Shown: in pieces, positions 61,597-64,000 of the stretch
Layout of the letters: the number at the start of each line of letters is the position of its first letter
Numbering within the stretch: position 1 is the first letter of the stretch
Assembly (NCBI GenBank): GCA_965153455.1
Contig: OZ234495.1
Span: forward strand, 25,292,875 to 25,356,874
Source: Sphagnum compactum
Taxonomy: Eukaryota > Bryophyta > Sphagnopsida > Sphagnales
Length of the DNA: 64,000 nt
Direction: 5' to 3'
Program-made: the position numbers and the translations under genes
Notes under the pieces: generated by a model
What the model saw: only the letters and a program-made list of their open reading frames with translations
Database searches by the model: none
What the model was told of the DNA's origin: nothing

Positions 61597-61975
61597 CTCC
61601 CTCCCCCTGTCTATATCTCTGTGTGTTTGTGTGTGTGTCTCTCTGTGTCGTAACTCGGAAGCGCTTCCTCTCTTACATACAAAACAAACGCTTTCTCTCT
61701 TCCCTCCTCGCCGTCTCCCTCAAGCGACCACAATCTGTTCATCCAGCATTCCCCTCACGCTGTTGCAACACGAGTTGAGGACACCACCGCCCACACCTCC
61801 CGACACATCCATCAGCTCATCATCTCTCACTCTCTCTCTCGTGTCCAGGACGAAGAAAATCGCCAAATAGCAATTAGGGTTTGAAGCTCTCTCTCTCTCT
61901 CTCTCAACCCTAACCCTAACCCTATCTCTCTCTTCTCTCTCTCTCAATCCCACCCCTCTTTGTTTTGGTAGAAGG
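61597..61975 (-). promoter_or_regulatory. FtsHi4 leader and promoter with CT repeats and telo-box-like run
   Basis: Upstream of the FtsHi4 ATG the plus strand is CT-rich, with (CT)n runs at 61890-61905 and 61925-61945 and a (GT)n tract at 61620-61640. At 61906-61923 lie three tandem CCCTAA units. AAACCCTAA-type telo boxes are known plant promoter elements, often in growth-related genes. Whether these act so here is unproven. Confidence 0.45.
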
Positions 61976-64000
61976 GTTCCTCACCCTTTTTGAGGAGAAG
62001 ACGAGATTGGGTAGAGAGGGAGGTGTGGGTATGGTGAGTAATGTGTAGGGTAAAGCCCTAGGGTGGGGCCATAGGTTAGGGTTAGGAGCCTAGGACTAGG
62101 CGGTAACTGAGTCCGGCCCCTCATTTAAGCAATGTCCCCGACCCAAGGGCTTTACCTATCATAAAGCACGACTCACAATTTATCATGAACCAAACCTATG
62201 TAGATCACGAGGCGTATGAATGGGCGGGATCTTATGCCTACTCCTTAATAATGGGACCGTCCTTACACCTATAAGTAAACCTAAATCCTAGAATTTGAGA
62301 GGGATATTATACCTACTTATAGGTGGAAGACCCCCCTCCTCCCCCCCCACTATTGAGTAGTAGGTATATATGGGAAGGCAATGCAGTTTCCCTTTTCATA
62401 ATGAGAGGATCTTACGCTTCAGATCACTTATCATAACAAAGGAGACGATCTGACGATTCAGATCATTTATAATAACAAATGAGACGATCTAAGAGATAAC
62501 CCTTATTTATGTGGGTTATTAGGCATTGGCATTTTTGTGCTACATAATTATTTTACTTTTAAAAATCAACTTCAGCATTGAAAATGCTAATTTTATGGAA
62601 TTTGCAGGCCTAATATTTACACCCAAATAAAAATATTAGGCAATGATATATAATTGATCATTGCACCTAATGTCCATGAAAAAATCTCGTTAAAAGAGAT
62701 GTTTCACACAATTTCCTTTTCTCATCACAATCGCTACTTGCAAGTAGTAAATACTTCAATTTATCCAACATCTCAAGTTATCAAACACGTTAAGTGGGTC
62801 GTAGTGGACATTGGAACTATTGCAAGGCATAAGTAAATGATTGATAAATCATCTATTTATTTGAGCTTTGCACTATCGTTCATTATCAATGAATGATCGA
62901 CTATTTTATTCTTTTTCCATGTTTTCATATGATTTTTAATAATTCATCATTATTTATGTCAATGTCAAATTTAATTCAAATCAATATACATTTCATGAAC
63001 ATGAAAAGACATATTAATTTATTTTTTTGATATCCATGTTGGTGGAAGAAAAAAAATTATTAAAAGAAGAATGAAATAGTTAAGCTTCAAAATAAGGTAA
63101 TTATTTCTTAAATTGTCTTTGGAATGAACCACGAAGAATCACACAAAGGATTTTAAAAAATTTCCCACATACCAATTCCGTTTATTTGTCACTAAAATTA
63201 AATATTAAGAAACAAAAATAAATCTTAACACAATTGTTTTAAGTTTTCAAATTTTTGACATCCATAAATAGATGATTATATATATATATATATATATATA
63301 TTACCAAACTTGAAAGTGTATTATAATAATCATGAAAAGCAAAGTGGCAATCATGATAAAAAGTATGAAATAGGCCTTTTTTTTTTTTAACACTTGTGTG
63401 AAAAATGATTATGTTGAGTCAATGGTATTTAATGAAAAAATTGTGTTAGATAAATCAATGTCATACATATCCTTGCAAACGGTCCCTAAACAAATGTGAA
63501 ATTGTTATTTCTTTACTCATACTACATGTTTTCTTGGTTTCAAGTCATTTCCTATTTATCCTTCTCCCACTCACTTTAAGTTCTTATAAGGAAAGTTTAT
63601 TTGGCCAAAAGGAGATGTTTCATGCCAATTTTTATTTCTACAAAGTTGTGAGCATGGAGATTTTATATTCATGTTCCTCCTAGGAATGGAACACCACAAG
63701 AATATATGCGATCATAATTCACGATCAATAATTGAGTGGACTCCATGTGCATGAATTTGGAGCTCATGTGAATTTCCAATGTTATAGTGGTTTGACATCT
63801 TTCCCAATTATAATGTGTTTGGTGACACGAATTAATTCACAACACAATGTCGCTTTCTAAACGTAATCCTTTCTTTCAAAAAAAATTGGTATATTTTGGA
63901 ACAACTCTTCACTTGGGTGACATTGTAGAATCAATATGTTTCGTAATTTCCTTTTGTTTTGTAAACATATCAATAAACATGATTCTGTATGAATGAAGGT
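61976..64000. other. AT-rich spacer with short repeats, no gene recognised
   Basis: The stretch 62040-62110 has scattered 'ccctaggg/ttaggg' words. At 62405-62490 a unit of about 43 bp with 'cagatca.ttat.ataacaaa' and 'gagacgatct' occurs twice. From 62500 onward the sequence is strongly AT-rich with only short ORFs. An AT microsatellite lies at 63277-63302. Confidence 0.45.

Noticed and set aside
60915-61778. 287-codon plus-strand ORF
   Set aside because: It lies antisense to the FtsHi4 N-terminal coding region and leader, and its product has no family features. FtsHi4 on the other strand explains the openness.

Overview
This window is nuclear DNA from a land plant, most likely a non-seed plant such as a bryophyte; the clade is an inference. 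The support is the gene content: an H2A.Z histone, an AGCVIII kinase with a DFD motif, a CYP74 oxylipin cytochrome P450, a UPRT with a putative plastid leader, and the plastid pseudo-protease FtsHi4. Most genes are split by introns, and they sit in long AT-rich spacers that carry transposon relics, MITEs and diverged tandem repeats. The CYP74 protein has no obvious transit peptide and its gene has four introns; the kinase gene has seven introns. Neither pattern is typical of the well-known angiosperm genes.

Layout. 1-4.6 kb: AT-rich spacer that starts with a three-unit array of about 190 bp. 5.4-6.9 kb: two-exon H2A.Z gene (+). 8.9-9.36 kb: TA-flanked MITE. 11-13.2 kb: decayed kinase-like gene (+). 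14.4-15.5 kb: small three-exon gene of unknown function (-). 19.35-23.57 kb: eight-exon AGCVIII (D6PK/KIPK-type) kinase (-). 24-37.9 kb: gene-poor, with a hAT transposase relic, a possible tRNA-derived SINE, a clean 140-bp CACTA MITE, poly-C tracts and several dispersed or tandem repeats. 37.9-43.9 kb: ten-exon gene for a coiled-coil protein of about 1227 residues that I do not recognise (-). 44.5-48.8 kb: AT-rich spacer with a diverged satellite. 48.8-52.1 kb: five-exon CYP74 (-). 53.9-57.5 kb: twelve-exon UPRT (+), divergent from CYP74. 58.0-58.5 kb: orphan acidic gene fragment (-). 58.7-61.6 kb: intronless FtsHi4 (-). 61.6-64 kb: leader/promoter and AT-rich spacer.

The genes do not form a pathway. 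Products of plastid relevance cluster from 48.8 to 61.6 kb: CYP74 uses lipid hydroperoxides (jasmonate precursors or aldehydes), UPRT salvages uracil to UMP, and FtsHi4 belongs to the Ycf2/FtsHi protein-import motor. I found no CRISPR array, operon, virus or obviously new molecular system. The items most worth following up are GC-AG introns in UPRT (one well supported, one probable) and one possible in the coiled-coil gene, the coiled-coil protein with spaced Trp motifs, the intronless FtsHi4 gene, and the two MITEs with recognisable target duplications. Exon boundaries were set by hand from splice consensus, reading phase and recalled family sequence; no alignment or transcript evidence was available.
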